From assembly GCA_947494205.1 (NCBI GenBank), contig CANLUH010000008.1, forward strand, positions 96,158-160,157: a DNA stretch of 64,000 nucleotides, written 5' to 3'. How positions within the stretch are numbered: position 1 is the first letter of the stretch; each line of letters starts with the position of its first letter. Of the stretch, positions 45,164 through 55,057 are shown in pieces. Made by a program: the position numbers and the translations under genes. The notes under the pieces were generated by a model, which saw only the letters and a program-made list of their open reading frames with translations, was not told where the DNA came from and made no database searches. Origin of the DNA: an uncultured Flavobacteriaceae bacterium (GTDB lineage Bacteria > Bacteroidota > Bacteroidia > Flavobacteriales > Flavobacteriaceae).

Positions 45164-45253
45164 GCGTTAAGGATTGCAGCGGCATCCTTTTTTCTTTTTC
45201 TGAAAAAAGATATAGCGGAAAGCCTGACCTCCAATGGGAATTGGAGGTAACGC
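45164..45253. ncRNA. Structured intergenic element, candidate RNA or repeat
   Basis: A closing stem GCGTTA (45164-45169) with TAACGC (45248-45253) encloses three hairpins: AAGGAT (45169-45174) with ATCCTT (45184-45189); a C/T-run with GAAAAA (about 45194-45207); and ACCTCCAA (45227-45234) with TTGGAGGT (45241-45248). The segment is much richer in G and C than its surroundings. It resembles an element I recall from many flavobacterial intergenic regions, with the phrases GATTGCAGCGGCATCC and ATAGCGGAAAGCC. Whether it is transcribed as an RNA or is a mobile repeat is not known, so strand is left open. Confidence 0.6.
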
Positions 45254-45317
45254 CCGTAATAATTTTATTTTATAGTTTAAAAGAGATTCCCTACTTCGAG
45301 GGAATAACTAAAATAGT

Positions 45318-46661
45318 CTAGCTTAACATATCGTCATCGCCTCCACTTTCTGGTTTTGGTGCTGGTGCATCGTCTCCATCTCCTGTTGGCACATTTTTAT
45401 CTGCTGCGTAATAGTCTTCGAAAATTTCTTTCATATCCATTCCGTAACGTTCTGCAAAATTCTTTTGAATGTCTACATCTTTAGCTCTAATTTCTTGTAA
45501 AGCTTCGGCATAACTACCGTAAACACCTTGCATTACTTTTTCATGTACTGGAATATTATCCATCATTTCTTGACGTGCTTTTGCACTTGCTGTATGCATA
45601 GAAGCTAGTGTTTCACCAATATGCTCGTCTGTTTTAACACCTAAGTGTTCTAATATTGCAGCAAATTCTTGGTCTGTTCTTGCTTTTAATGCTACTACAT
45701 AACCATCGTAATACTTTAAACGTTCTTCGGTATCACTTTTTAATTTTGCTCTATGTGTTTGTAAGTTACTGCGTAAAGAGGTTAATACTTTAATGGTTAA
45801 GTTATGCTTGTGTACGAAACTGTCTTTTGACGCGGCTAATGTTGTGTATGCATTTTTAAGCCCTTCTAGTTCTTCTACTTTTTGTTCTAAAGCTGTCATT
45901 TTACTAATAGCTTCCGAATATTCTGGAGATTGTTTATCGGCTATATCTTCTAACTCTTGTCTAGCTTGCTTTAGTAAAGCGTATTGTTCTTCTAGTTTTG
46001 TTTCTACTTCTTGCTTTTTCTCTAATGCTTTAGTGTGATTTTTTGAAGCTTCTACTATAGCGTCTTTAAGTTTTTCTTCTACTTCTTTTATTTCTACTTC
46101 ACGGTTTTTTAATCGTGTTACCGCAGCTTGAGATTTATAAGATAGTTCACTTAACAGTGTTTGTACATCTGCTTTTTCTATACGTTCTTGAAACATAGCT
46201 TTTGCTTTGTTATCTGCTCCTGCTCGTACTTTTTCTGCTGCTTTTAATGTTTCTCCTGCTTTAGCTATTTTACTTTTACGCCCCCAAAGGTTATTCCACC
46301 ACGAGTCTGGTACTTTCTCGGCGTCTTCTAATTCTATTTTTGCTCTGTCTAATGCTTTCTGTGCATCGTCTATAACCTTTTGTTCTGTTTCGTTTAGTGC
46401 AGAAAAACGTTCGAATAAAATACCTACTTCGTCTTGATAGTCTGTTAAATCCTTGATGGCATCTAATAGTGTTGTTCTATCTTTTTCTGCCATGTGTACC
46501 ACATCGTCTAATGTTGCATTTAGGATTTTCTGACGACTTTCTGGGTCATCTTCTTGTGCAAGCTTAGATTTCATGGTATCTATAGCTTTACCCCAATTTA
46601 CATCTACCTTTTCGGTTTTTTCATTAGCATTAGTTTCTAATAAATCAAAATCATCAGACAT
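45318..46661 (-). CDS. Long coiled-coil protein, first gene of AAA+ block
   Basis: A 447-residue cytoplasmic protein, almost wholly helical. Coiled coils span about 75-140 and 165-310, broken by a conserved-looking loop PDSWWNNLWGRKSK (about 118-131). The C-terminal 25 residues are Gly/Asp/Pro rich and acidic. No enzyme motif. Automatic pipelines often label such proteins microtubule-binding on coil content alone, which is not meaningful in bacteria. It could form filaments or a scaffold moved by the AAA+ ATPase. It starts the minus-strand run ending at 33095. Confidence 0.8.
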   Translation of the reverse strand: MSDDFDLLETNANEKTEKVDVNWGKAIDTMKSKLAQEDDPESRQKILNATLDDVVHMAEKDRTTLLDAIKDLTDYQDEVGILFERFSALNETEQKVIDDAQKALDRAKIELEDAEKVPDSWWNNLWGRKSKIAKAGETLKAAEKVRAGADNKAKAMFQERIEKADVQTLLSELSYKSQAAVTRLKNREVEIKEVEEKLKDAIVEASKNHTKALEKKQEVETKLEEQYALLKQARQELEDIADKQSPEYSEAISKMTALEQKVEELEGLKNAYTTLAASKDSFVHKHNLTIKVLTSLRSNLQTHRAKLKSDTEERLKYYDGYVVALKARTDQEFAAILEHLGVKTDEHIGETLASMHTASAKARQEMMDNIPVHEKVMQGVYGSYAEALQEIRAKDVDIQKNFAERYGMDMKEIFEDYYAADKNVPTGDGDDAPAPKPESGGDDDMLS

Positions 46662-46846
46662 ATTGTATTTCGTTTTTATTGGTTGAACAAATTTAGTTTA
46701 GCAATTTCGTTAAAAAATATTAGTTGTGAAATTTTTACACTCAATTTATATGTATATTATTTTGTTAAATTGTTACATCTGTGTATAATTATATATTTAT
46801 TCTTTAAAGAATGTATTTGTTTAAAGAAATCTAGATTTAAAATAAA

Positions 46847-46885
46847 AAAAGAGGATTAAGTTTAATATAAACTTAATCCTCTTTT
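46847..46885. terminator. Terminator of large BNR/PA protein gene
   Basis: An 18-bp perfect inverted repeat (AAAAGAGGATTAAGTTTA against TAAACTTAATCCTCTTTT) with a three-base loop, 21 bases after the gene end at 46906. Confidence 0.9.
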
Positions 46886-46905
46886 ATAGTTAGTTATGTT
46901 TTAAA

Positions 46906-49900
46906 CTAATTATTTGCGCCTTCGGGTAACTGCTGTGTAAAGAGAAAAGTGCCTACTGGAGGGCCATTAAATACTGAATTTGATGGATTATTAAATATAT
47001 TATTTCTTATAAATAACACATCACTACCGTTACCTGAATATATAGTAACTCCATCCATATTAACATCTGTTGCTGTATAACCTAAAGATTGATAGGTAGC
47101 AACTGGAGGGCCTCCAAACACCGAATTATTTGAATCATTAAATACTTGACTTCTTATAGATGGAATATCTGAAGCTGCTCCTAGGTAATTTAGTTGCCCA
47201 TCGTTATTTACATCTCCTGCCCACATAGCTATGATTCCATTTGGCATACCATAACTGGTTTGTGCATTGGTACCATAAGTGATTTGATTATTAGCGTCTG
47301 TAAAATCTACTACAGTGTTTGTTCCTGATAGATTTACGGTAGAAGCTGTTATAATTCCTAAATGATTTCTATGCTTTACAGCTACGTAAAAATCTCCAGC
47401 TGATTGAGAGAACGTTAGTGGGGAGGTTCCATCTACAGAAACAACATCTCCATCTCGTTGCAGTAATGCAGATTGGCCACTTATTACTGTAGTATTACTA
47501 GAAGCATCTCTTAATTCTACCCATACCCAGTCTACTATATCATCTGTATTACTCCCTGTACCTAATGTTCCTCCTGAATTAAATACTGAAGAGGAGCATT
47601 GTAATGCATCTTGATAAGGGCTAGTTGTTGGGATATAGCTTCCTAGTCTTAGATTATTTCTCATAAGTGTTTCTTCTCCTGCTTCTGGCATTAAAGTTGC
47701 TCCTTGTAAATACACTTTAGGGCTTAAATTAACGCCAAAAGATTCTTCCGTAAATTGTCCAGAAAAAACTCCTCTCCCATAAGTTGCTGCATAAACGGAA
47801 TTATCATCTCTTAATACTAAGTCTGTAACTTTAACATTACTCATTCCATTAAAGGATGAATTCCAAATAGGCTGATTATCTGAAAAATTATTAGTATACC
47901 AAACTCCTAATTCTGTTCCTAAGATTACCTGTTCTGTGTTTAATGGGTTTTGTAATATCGTTTTTACAGGTAAATCAGGAAGATTACCTTCTTTTGAATT
48001 CCATGTTATACCACCATCACTTGTATACCAAACACTTTTTACTCCATAATTATGCATTGTTACCAAAATGTCATTCTCTGTACTTCCAAATTCTATATCA
48101 GAAATACTTCCAATAAAATCACTTCCACCAATACTAGTCCAAGTTGGTGTTCCATTTGCATTTGTTACCATTAATAAGTCTGAGAAAAAAGTACCAACAA
48201 ACAGTTTTGTTGAGTTTGTTGTAAATGGAGATACTTTTATTGCTGTTGGTGAGGAGTTAAGTAAAGTATTTGTTAATACTGTAGGAGATGTTGAATTTCC
48301 AGTCATTATATAGCGCCCAATTGAATAGACTCTAGGGTTTGAATTTGTATCTGAATAATTAGTATATAATAAGTTTAAATTAGAATCTAAATCTTGTTGA
48401 TTAATGAAATCTCCTCGATTAGTTCCTCCATTTAAAGATTTTAAAGTAGCTCCTGCATAATTTCTTTTATTTATATTATTATTATAAATATAATTAGATA
48501 CATAATATTTTGTTTGATTAGAGTTTCCCAATCTATTAAAATCTGTTCCAGCTCCATCTCCTCCTTGAGACATAAAAGAACCATCTATTCCTGGTCCAGA
48601 ATTTGAAAAATGTTGCGTTCCGTTATCTTGAGATCCCGCTGCAAAAGTATCGCCTACACCTCCAGTTGTAGGGGCAACTCCTACTCTATAGAACTGGGTT
48701 ACATTATAACCCGCATTTCTTTTTACAATTGTATTACCACTATTGTTTGAGAAATACACACCTCCGTCATTACCAAATATCATTTTAGATTCATCTCCAT
48801 GTCCAAAAGCTATGTTGTGCTGATCAGCATGTACATTATCTAAACCAGCCAATCCATACCAATGAGATATTTGTGTCCATGCTTGTCCTCCATTTGTAGA
48901 TTTAAATAAATCTATACCTCCAACAAAAATATTACTATCATTAGCTGGATCTACTGCTATAGTTAAGTTATAAAATGCTTGTCCTCTTGTAAAATCATTA
49001 GCATTTATATTAGGGTCGATATCATTAGGTAATGTCATCGTGGTTACACTAGAAAAAGCATCATTAGTTTTAAACATTGTTAAATAAGGAGCTATTATAG
49101 TATTCTGACTTGCATTTAATGTTCTAGACTCTGCTAATACATATATAATATCTCCATTAGTTCTAGAACTAGCTAATTCTACTCTACGCCCATTGGTTAT
49201 ACTAACTTTCTCACTAAAATTAATACCATCCTCAGATTTTAAAATAACTCCTCCCCCATCTTTATACAGCGAACTTCTTTTAGTTCCTATCCATAGTGTA
49301 TTATCTGCTCCTAATTCTATATCATTAGGGCTGTACTTATTTCCTCCTAATGTATTTGTCAGTATTATTTCATTCCAGTTTTCACCTCCATCAATAGATT
49401 TATATAGCCCAAACTCTGGTCCTCCAAGATACGTTTCGGTATTTGCGTCTGCATAAAAAGTTTCTCCTACTGCAACATATATTTCTGAGACTCCTGCATT
49501 GTCTCTAACTACAATATCATTAATATGCTGAATACCTGGCGATAGAACACCCGTAAAATCTCCAGAACTAGGATTTAATGTTACATTTATAGTAACTCCG
49601 TTATTGAGAGAAGCTTCTAATATGTCACCATCCGTTTTAGAAATCATAAGAGATGGAATATTTATTGTTGCGTCTGTTCCCCCCATAGCAGATGGTATAC
49701 CCAAAATATTATTCATAACAATAACTCCTATGGCTCCTGCGTCTTGCGCTTTTTTTACCTTTGTAGTAAAACTACAGCTTCCTCTTCTTATTAAAGCTAT
49801 TTTTCCTGATACATTAGCTCCAAATTCATTACAGCCTTCAGCAGGCATTCCATTTATTTGATCGTTTGCTAAAACTAAATCTGCTGTTATAGCACTTGTT

Positions 49901-50700
49901 ATTTCTACTCCAAAAGCCGTTGTTTCTACACTTGCATAATTATTAGCAACATCTACAGGACCATTTACTGTAATAATAGATGCCGATTGAAAATAACTAT
50001 CTCCAGTTATACCTCCTAATACATTTTCCCAAGTTGTTCCAGCATCAGTAGATTTCCATACTCCATTTCCATTTACTGCTCCTCCTACATAAGATTCTCC
50101 TGTTCCAATATAAAATGTATTAAAATCATTTGGATCGTAAGTAATTGTAGAAATATTTAGATTTTCAGGAATATTAACAGGTGTCCATGTAGAAGTTTGA
50201 CTAGAAATATTAGTATTCTTCCATAATCCACCACTAACTGCTCCTGCAAAAACTGTTTGATTAGATGAATCATTAGGGTCAAACATAATGGCTCTTGTTC
50301 TTCCTCCAATATTATTTGGGCCTCTTTCTACCCAATTATTATCTAAAGCATCTCCTGGAACTCTACCCAGAGCTGAAGTTTTTAATCTATTCTGTTCTAA
50401 TTCTTTTTGAATTTGTAATACATTTTCTCCTCTAGGTCTTCCTAACTCTGGATCCATTGTTAGTTCCCATTCTCTTTCTAAATATTTATTAGGAGGTAGG
50501 CCTAATGTTTTTCGTTCTGTTTTAGATAAATTAATTGTTTCCTTAAATGGTGAATTTTTATAAAACCATTGATGTTTCTCTTTAATACAACTTATATCAT
50601 TTTGATTACGTACAGTAGTTCTACTATTGCTATTAATAGCAATAGTAGAACTAAATATTAAAATAAGGCTAAAGGGTAAAATTATTAACAATTTTCTCAT
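46906..50700 (-). CDS. Large secreted protein with BNR/sortilin-like repeats and a PA domain
   Basis: A 1264-residue exported protein. Signal peptide about 1-22. Residues 110-230 hold the first BNR/Vps10-like blades (VWKSTDAGTTWENVLGG), interrupted by a PA domain at about 250-370 (CNEFGANVSGKIALIRRGSCSFTTKV). More blades follow to about 970 (LYKSIDGGENWNEI, LFKSTNGGQAWTQI, VWYTSDGGITWNS). The last 250 residues include paired GDVNNDGQLNYLG and TDVNMDGVTIYSG motifs like dockerin-type calcium loops. No type IX sorting domain is visible at the very end. Likely a surface glycosidase-like or adhesion protein; substrate unknown. Confidence 0.88.
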   Translation of the reverse strand: MRKLLIILPFSLILIFSSTIAINSNSRTTVRNQNDISCIKEKHQWFYKNSPFKETINLSKTERKTLGLPPNKYLEREWELTMDPELGRPRGENVLQIQKELEQNRLKTSALGRVPGDALDNNWVERGPNNIGGRTRAIMFDPNDSSNQTVFAGAVSGGLWKNTNISSQTSTWTPVNIPENLNISTITYDPNDFNTFYIGTGESYVGGAVNGNGVWKSTDAGTTWENVLGGITGDSYFQSASIITVNGPVDVANNYASVETTAFGVEITSAITADLVLANDQINGMPAEGCNEFGANVSGKIALIRRGSCSFTTKVKKAQDAGAIGVIVMNNILGIPSAMGGTDATINIPSLMISKTDGDILEASLNNGVTINVTLNPSSGDFTGVLSPGIQHINDIVVRDNAGVSEIYVAVGETFYADANTETYLGGPEFGLYKSIDGGENWNEIILTNTLGGNKYSPNDIELGADNTLWIGTKRSSLYKDGGGVILKSEDGINFSEKVSITNGRRVELASSRTNGDIIYVLAESRTLNASQNTIIAPYLTMFKTNDAFSSVTTMTLPNDIDPNINANDFTRGQAFYNLTIAVDPANDSNIFVGGIDLFKSTNGGQAWTQISHWYGLAGLDNVHADQHNIAFGHGDESKMIFGNDGGVYFSNNSGNTIVKRNAGYNVTQFYRVGVAPTTGGVGDTFAAGSQDNGTQHFSNSGPGIDGSFMSQGGDGAGTDFNRLGNSNQTKYYVSNYIYNNNINKRNYAGATLKSLNGGTNRGDFINQQDLDSNLNLLYTNYSDTNSNPRVYSIGRYIMTGNSTSPTVLTNTLLNSSPTAIKVSPFTTNSTKLFVGTFFSDLLMVTNANGTPTWTSIGGSDFIGSISDIEFGSTENDILVTMHNYGVKSVWYTSDGGITWNSKEGNLPDLPVKTILQNPLNTEQVILGTELGVWYTNNFSDNQPIWNSSFNGMSNVKVTDLVLRDDNSVYAATYGRGVFSGQFTEESFGVNLSPKVYLQGATLMPEAGEETLMRNNLRLGSYIPTTSPYQDALQCSSSVFNSGGTLGTGSNTDDIVDWVWVELRDASSNTTVISGQSALLQRDGDVVSVDGTSPLTFSQSAGDFYVAVKHRNHLGIITASTVNLSGTNTVVDFTDANNQITYGTNAQTSYGMPNGIIAMWAGDVNNDGQLNYLGAASDIPSIRSQVFNDSNNSVFGGPPVATYQSLGYTATDVNMDGVTIYSGNGSDVLFIRNNIFNNPSNSVFNGPPVGTFLFTQQLPEGANN
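50616..50653. repeat. 38-bp perfect palindrome inside signal-peptide coding region
   Basis: TAGTTCTACTATTGCTATT (50616-50634) is followed directly by its exact reverse complement (50635-50653). It lies in codons about 16-28 of the BNR/PA protein and would fold into a 17-18-bp stem near the 5' end of the mRNA. It could slow translation or be a protein-binding site. Confidence 0.75.
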
Positions 50701-50847
50701 AAGTAGGGTTTATTTAAACTGCAATACTACCTTTTTTAGGTACTCTTTATGAAGTAAATCAAGGTTTTGTATAGATAATATAAAGAAAGTATCAAGGAGA
50801 TAAAATGTTCTTAGACTCAAAATTGCAAGCCTATTAAAAATAAAAAA

Positions 50848-51145
50848 AGCAGATCTATAAGCCGGATTCTGTACTCTTACGAGCCCTTATCATTTATCTA
50901 CGTGTACTGTTACCAGCACACTTTAGCTGCCTACCCTCTAACAATCGCGCGTGCACGCTCAAACGTTAGTATACATGACATTGCACCTAATAGAGTTTAC
51001 CTGGTTTCACTACAGCATTACCTGTACATACTTTCTGTTGCACTTTTCCTAGCCTCACGACTGGTGGCCATTAACCACTATACTGCACTACGGTGTCCGG
51101 ACTTTCCTCATCTCATAAAAATAAGACGCGATAAGGCGATCTGCT
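50848..51145 (-). ncRNA. rnpB: RNase P RNA
   Basis: The catalytic RNA of RNase P, which trims the 5' leader from tRNA precursors. The minus strand near the 5' end contains GAGGAAAGTCCGGACACC, the conserved P4/J region of bacterial type A RNA, and near the 3' end ACAGAATCCGGCTTAT. Paired ends AGCAGATC and GATCTGCT form stem P1 (50848-50855 with 51138-51145), and a T-run follows the 3' end. Its length of about 298 bases is somewhat short. Exact ends are estimated from P1. Confidence 0.95.
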
Positions 51146-51245
51146 TTGGCTGCAAAATTAACTTTTATTTAAAAGTATCAAACTATAATGTAGTTTTAAT
51201 ATTAAATATATAGGCCAATTTTAAAGACTACTCAATAATCTATTT

Positions 51246-52421
51246 TTATTTACTATACTTTTTTCTTAAATATTCTGAAGGACTCACACCCACATGACTT
51301 TTAAATACTCTAGTAAAGGATGACGCATTGGTATACCCAATAGAATTACCTAATGCTTCTATAGAATATTTATGCATAATAGGGTTCTCATCTAAATTTT
51401 TAATTAGAGCACTAATACGAAGGTCTATTAAATATTGCTTAAATGACTTTTGTTTGTGTTCATTTATTATACGGGATAAATACGATGTATTAGTTTTTAA
51501 TAATTTAGCCAAAACTGAAAGACTAAAATCTTTGTCTAAATACATTGTCGTTTTTTCCATATTATATAAATCTTCTAAAACTCGTTTTGTTGTTTCGTTA
51601 TTTATAGCATTAGGTTTTATTTGTTCTTTCTTAAAATTATTTTCTTTATTTAACTTCTTTAACTCACCTTTAAAGGCTTTTAATTTTCTTTTAAATTGTA
51701 TTCTCTTCTTAAAATAATAGTATACAACAAAGGCTACAATAAAAAAGGATATAACAACTACTATTACTGATATGATTTTCAACTTATCTCCTCTATCATT
51801 AGATGTTTTTAGTGCTACAATACCGGCCATTCTATACTTTCGCATTATACGCACTGCTTCCTTACCTTCTAAAGGAATAGCTCTTAAAACTTTTAGAGAT
51901 AGATTCATGTATTTATATGCACTATCCACTTCCCAGTACTTATAGTGGTTATATGCCAATACTCCATAAGGTTCTATCATTAGTTCTCCAAACTTATCTT
52001 GTTCGGGATAGTATAATGTCTTGTAAGCAAACACTAATGCGGAATCTGGACGATGTAATGTTGAATGGGCTATTGCCTTTATTCTATCTATCTCGAATTC
52101 ATTAGCGTATAAATCTTCTCTAGAAATTTTATATGAATTTTTTAAAGCTTGCCTATACTCGCCTCTTAATATATTTTCTTTTGCTTTATTAAAGTAGTTT
52201 ATGGTATCAAAAGATTTTACTTTACTGTATAAATCTTTGTCTTTCACCTTTGTGTTAGAATAATCTTGACCTAAAATAGAATTACTAAACAAAAATAATA
52301 TGACTAATAGAGAGCTATTTAAAAAAGTATTGTTTCTATTTGTTTTTAATGTATTTATTGTTTTAAATTTAAAAAGTAATTCTTCTATTTTTTTTGTTTT
52401 AAAAAATATTGATTTTAGCAT
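51246..52421 (-). CDS. Membrane-anchored AraC-type transcription regulator with TPR-like sensor part
   Basis: About 391 residues. An N-terminal hydrophobic segment (LLVILFLFSNSILGQ) leads to a helical, TPR-like region (about 60-185), probably outside the membrane. A second membrane helix follows (IISVIVVVISFFIVAFVVYY) and then a cytoplasmic AraC helix-turn-helix pair in the last 110 residues (FSLSVLAKLLKTNTSYLSRII, YSIEALGNSIGYTNASSFTR, GVSPSEYLRKKY). The start used is the ATG at 52421; a longer frame begins with TTG at 52484. The layout is typical of Bacteroidetes regulators, which bind an unknown signal in the periplasm. Confidence 0.85.
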   Translation of the reverse strand: MLKSIFFKTKKIEELLFKFKTINTLKTNRNNTFLNSSLLVILFLFSNSILGQDYSNTKVKDKDLYSKVKSFDTINYFNKAKENILRGEYRQALKNSYKISREDLYANEFEIDRIKAIAHSTLHRPDSALVFAYKTLYYPEQDKFGELMIEPYGVLAYNHYKYWEVDSAYKYMNLSLKVLRAIPLEGKEAVRIMRKYRMAGIVALKTSNDRGDKLKIISVIVVVISFFIVAFVVYYYFKKRIQFKRKLKAFKGELKKLNKENNFKKEQIKPNAINNETTKRVLEDLYNMEKTTMYLDKDFSLSVLAKLLKTNTSYLSRIINEHKQKSFKQYLIDLRISALIKNLDENPIMHKYSIEALGNSIGYTNASSFTRVFKSHVGVSPSEYLRKKYSK

Positions 52422-52644
52422 GAATGTATTGGTAGTAGTAATGGTTATAGGTGTTATATATTCAAACTTAGGCAAAAAACACAAAACAAATTGTGTTCTA
52501 CTAAAATTTAACTATTTTGAGTTTATAACTTAAATAAAAATCTTAATAATTATAAATTCTTTAGTAAGTTATTCAAGCATATTACTTGTTAATAACTATA
52601 AATAAAATGATGCTTTTATAGGTTTCATTTTTAATCCTATTTTT

Positions 52645-52652
52645 TAACTTTG
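52645..52652 (+). promoter_or_regulatory. Putative -7 box (TAACTTTG) of dnaX
   Basis: TAACTTTG matches TAnnTTTG and lies 28 bases before the dnaX start. A -33 box is not evident. Confidence 0.45.
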
Positions 52653-52680
52653 TTATCGCAAATAACTCAGCATTTAATAC

Positions 52681-54411
52681 ATGGAACACTTTGTAGTATC
52701 GGCTCGTAAATATAGACCTCAAACGTTTAAGGACGTAGTTGGACAACAGGCCATTACAAATACATTGTTAAATGCTATAGAAAATAATCATTTAGCACAA
52801 GCTCTACTATTTACTGGACCTCGTGGGGTTGGTAAAACAAGTTGCGCACGTATTTTAGCGAAAATGATTAATAGTGATGGCAGTGAAACTGGAGATGAAG
52901 ATTATGCTTTTAATATTTTTGAACTAGATGCAGCTTCTAACAACTCTGTTGATGATATTAGAAGTTTAACAGACCAAGTTCGTATCCCACCACAGGTAGG
53001 AAAATATAAAGTCTATATTATAGATGAGGTGCACATGCTATCTCAAGCGGCTTTTAATGCTTTTTTAAAGACTTTAGAAGAACCACCAAAGCATTGTATT
53101 TTTATTTTAGCAACTACAGAAAAACATAAAATTATACCAACGATTTTATCGCGTTGTCAAATTTTCGATTTTAAACGTATTACTGTTAAAGATGCTAAAG
53201 AGTACCTAAAATACATTGCTGGAGAACAAGGTATTACTGCAGAGGATGATGCACTACATATTATAGCACAGAAAGCAGATGGCGCTATGCGTGATGCATT
53301 GTCAATTTTTGATCGTGTGGTTAGTTTTTCTGGAAAAAATTTAACTAGACAAGCCGTTACCGAAAATTTAAATGTTTTAGATTACGAAACGTATTTTACG
53401 AGTACTGATCTTATTTTAGATAATCAAATTCCTGATTTATTAATTCAATTTAATGATACTTTATCTAAAGGATTCGATGGACACCATTACATTGCAGGGT
53501 TAGCGTCTCACTTTAGAGATTTAATGGTTTGCAAAAATCCATCTACTATTCCTTTATTAGAAGTTGGAGAACAAACCAAGGGAAAATATTTAGAACAGTC
53601 TAAAAAAGCATCATTAGACTTTTTATTAAAAGGTATAGAATTAGCTAACGACTGCGATTTAAAGTATAAAACAAGTAAAAACCAACGACTTCTCGTTGAA
53701 CTTTGTTTAATGCAGCTTGCCTCTATCACTTTCGATGGAGAAAAAAAAAATAGCAAACGTTACATAATACCACCATCTTATTTTACAAAGCTAGGAATAA
53801 AACCAATTCCTGTTATTAAACCAGAAACAGCAGCGCAAACCAATACACCAACAGAAATTAGGCGCAAAACAGTGTCTTCTGTACAACAACCTGCTATTAA
53901 AACTGCTGTTACTGCGAATACACCTCCTAAAATTATTTTAGATAGAACCAAACGCGCAAGTTCTGGATTATCTTTAAGCAGTATTCGTGCAAAAAAAGAG
54001 CATGTTTCTAAAAAGAAAGAAACTGTTGTCGATGAAGCTAATTTACCAAGAGAACCATTTGATATAGATGACTTAATGCCTGTATGGCATACATTTATAA
54101 ATAAATTGAGAGCTAACGGTAAAATGAATTTAGCTTCTATTTTAGGAATAGACACTCCTAAATTAAAAGGAACTACCATTTATTTAGAATTTCCTAATTC
54201 TACAAATAAGATTGAAGTAGAACGCCAACAGTTTGACTTGATGCAGTATTTACGTAAATCTTTAAGAAACTACGATATTAGTTTACATATTACGGTTAAT
54301 GAAGAAGTGCAAAAACGTTTTGCCTACACTGCTGAAGAAAAATATGAAAAACTAAAAGAAATCAACCCAAATATTGAATTATTACGTGGGCTTTTCGATT
54401 TAGATATCTAA
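52681..54411 (+). CDS. dnaX: DNA polymerase III subunit gamma/tau
   Basis: A 576-residue clamp-loader ATPase. N-terminus MEHFVVSARKYRPQTFKDVVGQ is typical. Walker A GPRGVGKT (46-53), Walker B VYIIDEVH (111-118), sensor 1 in ATTEKHKIIPTILSRCQIF with the arginine finger. The usual zinc cluster after Walker A (four Cys) is absent: the segment reads SDGSETGDEDYAFNIFELD. Flavobacterial DnaX proteins often lack it. Residues about 380-470 are a variable linker, and the last 100 correspond to a tau-like domain. No obvious slippery A-run frameshift site for a short gamma form was seen. Confidence 0.96.
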   Translation: MEHFVVSARKYRPQTFKDVVGQQAITNTLLNAIENNHLAQALLFTGPRGVGKTSCARILAKMINSDGSETGDEDYAFNIFELDAASNNSVDDIRSLTDQVRIPPQVGKYKVYIIDEVHMLSQAAFNAFLKTLEEPPKHCIFILATTEKHKIIPTILSRCQIFDFKRITVKDAKEYLKYIAGEQGITAEDDALHIIAQKADGAMRDALSIFDRVVSFSGKNLTRQAVTENLNVLDYETYFTSTDLILDNQIPDLLIQFNDTLSKGFDGHHYIAGLASHFRDLMVCKNPSTIPLLEVGEQTKGKYLEQSKKASLDFLLKGIELANDCDLKYKTSKNQRLLVELCLMQLASITFDGEKKNSKRYIIPPSYFTKLGIKPIPVIKPETAAQTNTPTEIRRKTVSSVQQPAIKTAVTANTPPKIILDRTKRASSGLSLSSIRAKKEHVSKKKETVVDEANLPREPFDIDDLMPVWHTFINKLRANGKMNLASILGIDTPKLKGTTIYLEFPNSTNKIEVERQQFDLMQYLRKSLRNYDISLHITVNEEVQKRFAYTAEEKYEKLKEINPNIELLRGLFDLDI

Positions 54412-54487
54412 TAGATTATAATCTAGTGTTAAATTTAGAATCTATTTACTCTAAATTATTAAATTTAAGCCTTACACTTCAACTAAT

Positions 54488-55057
54488 ATGAATAAATTAA
54501 TTCCTTTATTATTACTTATAGCTGTCCTTTTTATTGGATGCGATGGCAGAAGTAGAGCCAAACAGACTAATGCAGAGGTTTTAAAAGAACATAACTTATT
54601 AGATTCTTTTTCTGAACATACAAAGTATGTACCAATGGAATATACAGAGGTTGTTACAGATACTATTTTAAGTAACGGTTTTAAAGTAAAAGTTAAAACT
54701 TATAGTGATATGGAAACAAATATCTCTAAACGATTTAAAAAGAATGCTATAACACATCATGTTCTATATAGAGAAATTGTTTCTGAAGTTTCTGTATTTA
54801 AAGATGGGCGACTTGTTTTTAACGAAACGATAAACGATTCTTTTCTAAAAAAACACATTCCCAATATTAAAGGTTTAAAAGAATCTATTAATAAGGGAGT
54901 GGCCATAAATGAAGAAAAATCCATTGAAACTAATAACATACATATAGCTATTTCTAATTGTAAACCAGATAACACAAAAAACTGTCCTTCGTATTATATT
55001 ATAATAGATGAAAAAGGACATTTTAAAATAACAGATACTGATCATGCTTGGACTTAA
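54488..55057 (+). CDS. Lipoprotein of unknown function
   Basis: A 189-residue protein with signal sequence and lipobox (VLFIGC, Cys18), followed by a beta-rich domain of about 165 residues, with YTEVVTDTILSNGFKVKVKT and CPSYYIIIDEKGHFKITD as strand-rich parts. No family is named. Its end overlaps miaE by 14 bases, and it lies 76 bases after dnaX. Confidence 0.75.
   Translation: MNKLIPLLLLIAVLFIGCDGRSRAKQTNAEVLKEHNLLDSFSEHTKYVPMEYTEVVTDTILSNGFKVKVKTYSDMETNISKRFKKNAITHHVLYREIVSEVSVFKDGRLVFNETINDSFLKKHIPNIKGLKESINKGVAINEEKSIETNNIHIAISNCKPDNTKNCPSYYIIIDEKGHFKITDTDHAWT

Noticed and set aside
45318..46661. Eukaryote-like microtubule-binding protein
   Set aside because: Only generic coiled-coil content supports this; no tubulin-binding motif is visible.
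50902..51213. 103-codon plus-strand frame
   Set aside because: It lies antisense to RNase P RNA, whose conserved core motifs are clear.
54430..54470. AT-rich imperfect hairpin after dnaX
   Set aside because: Pairing is weak and no T-run follows; not enough for a terminator call.
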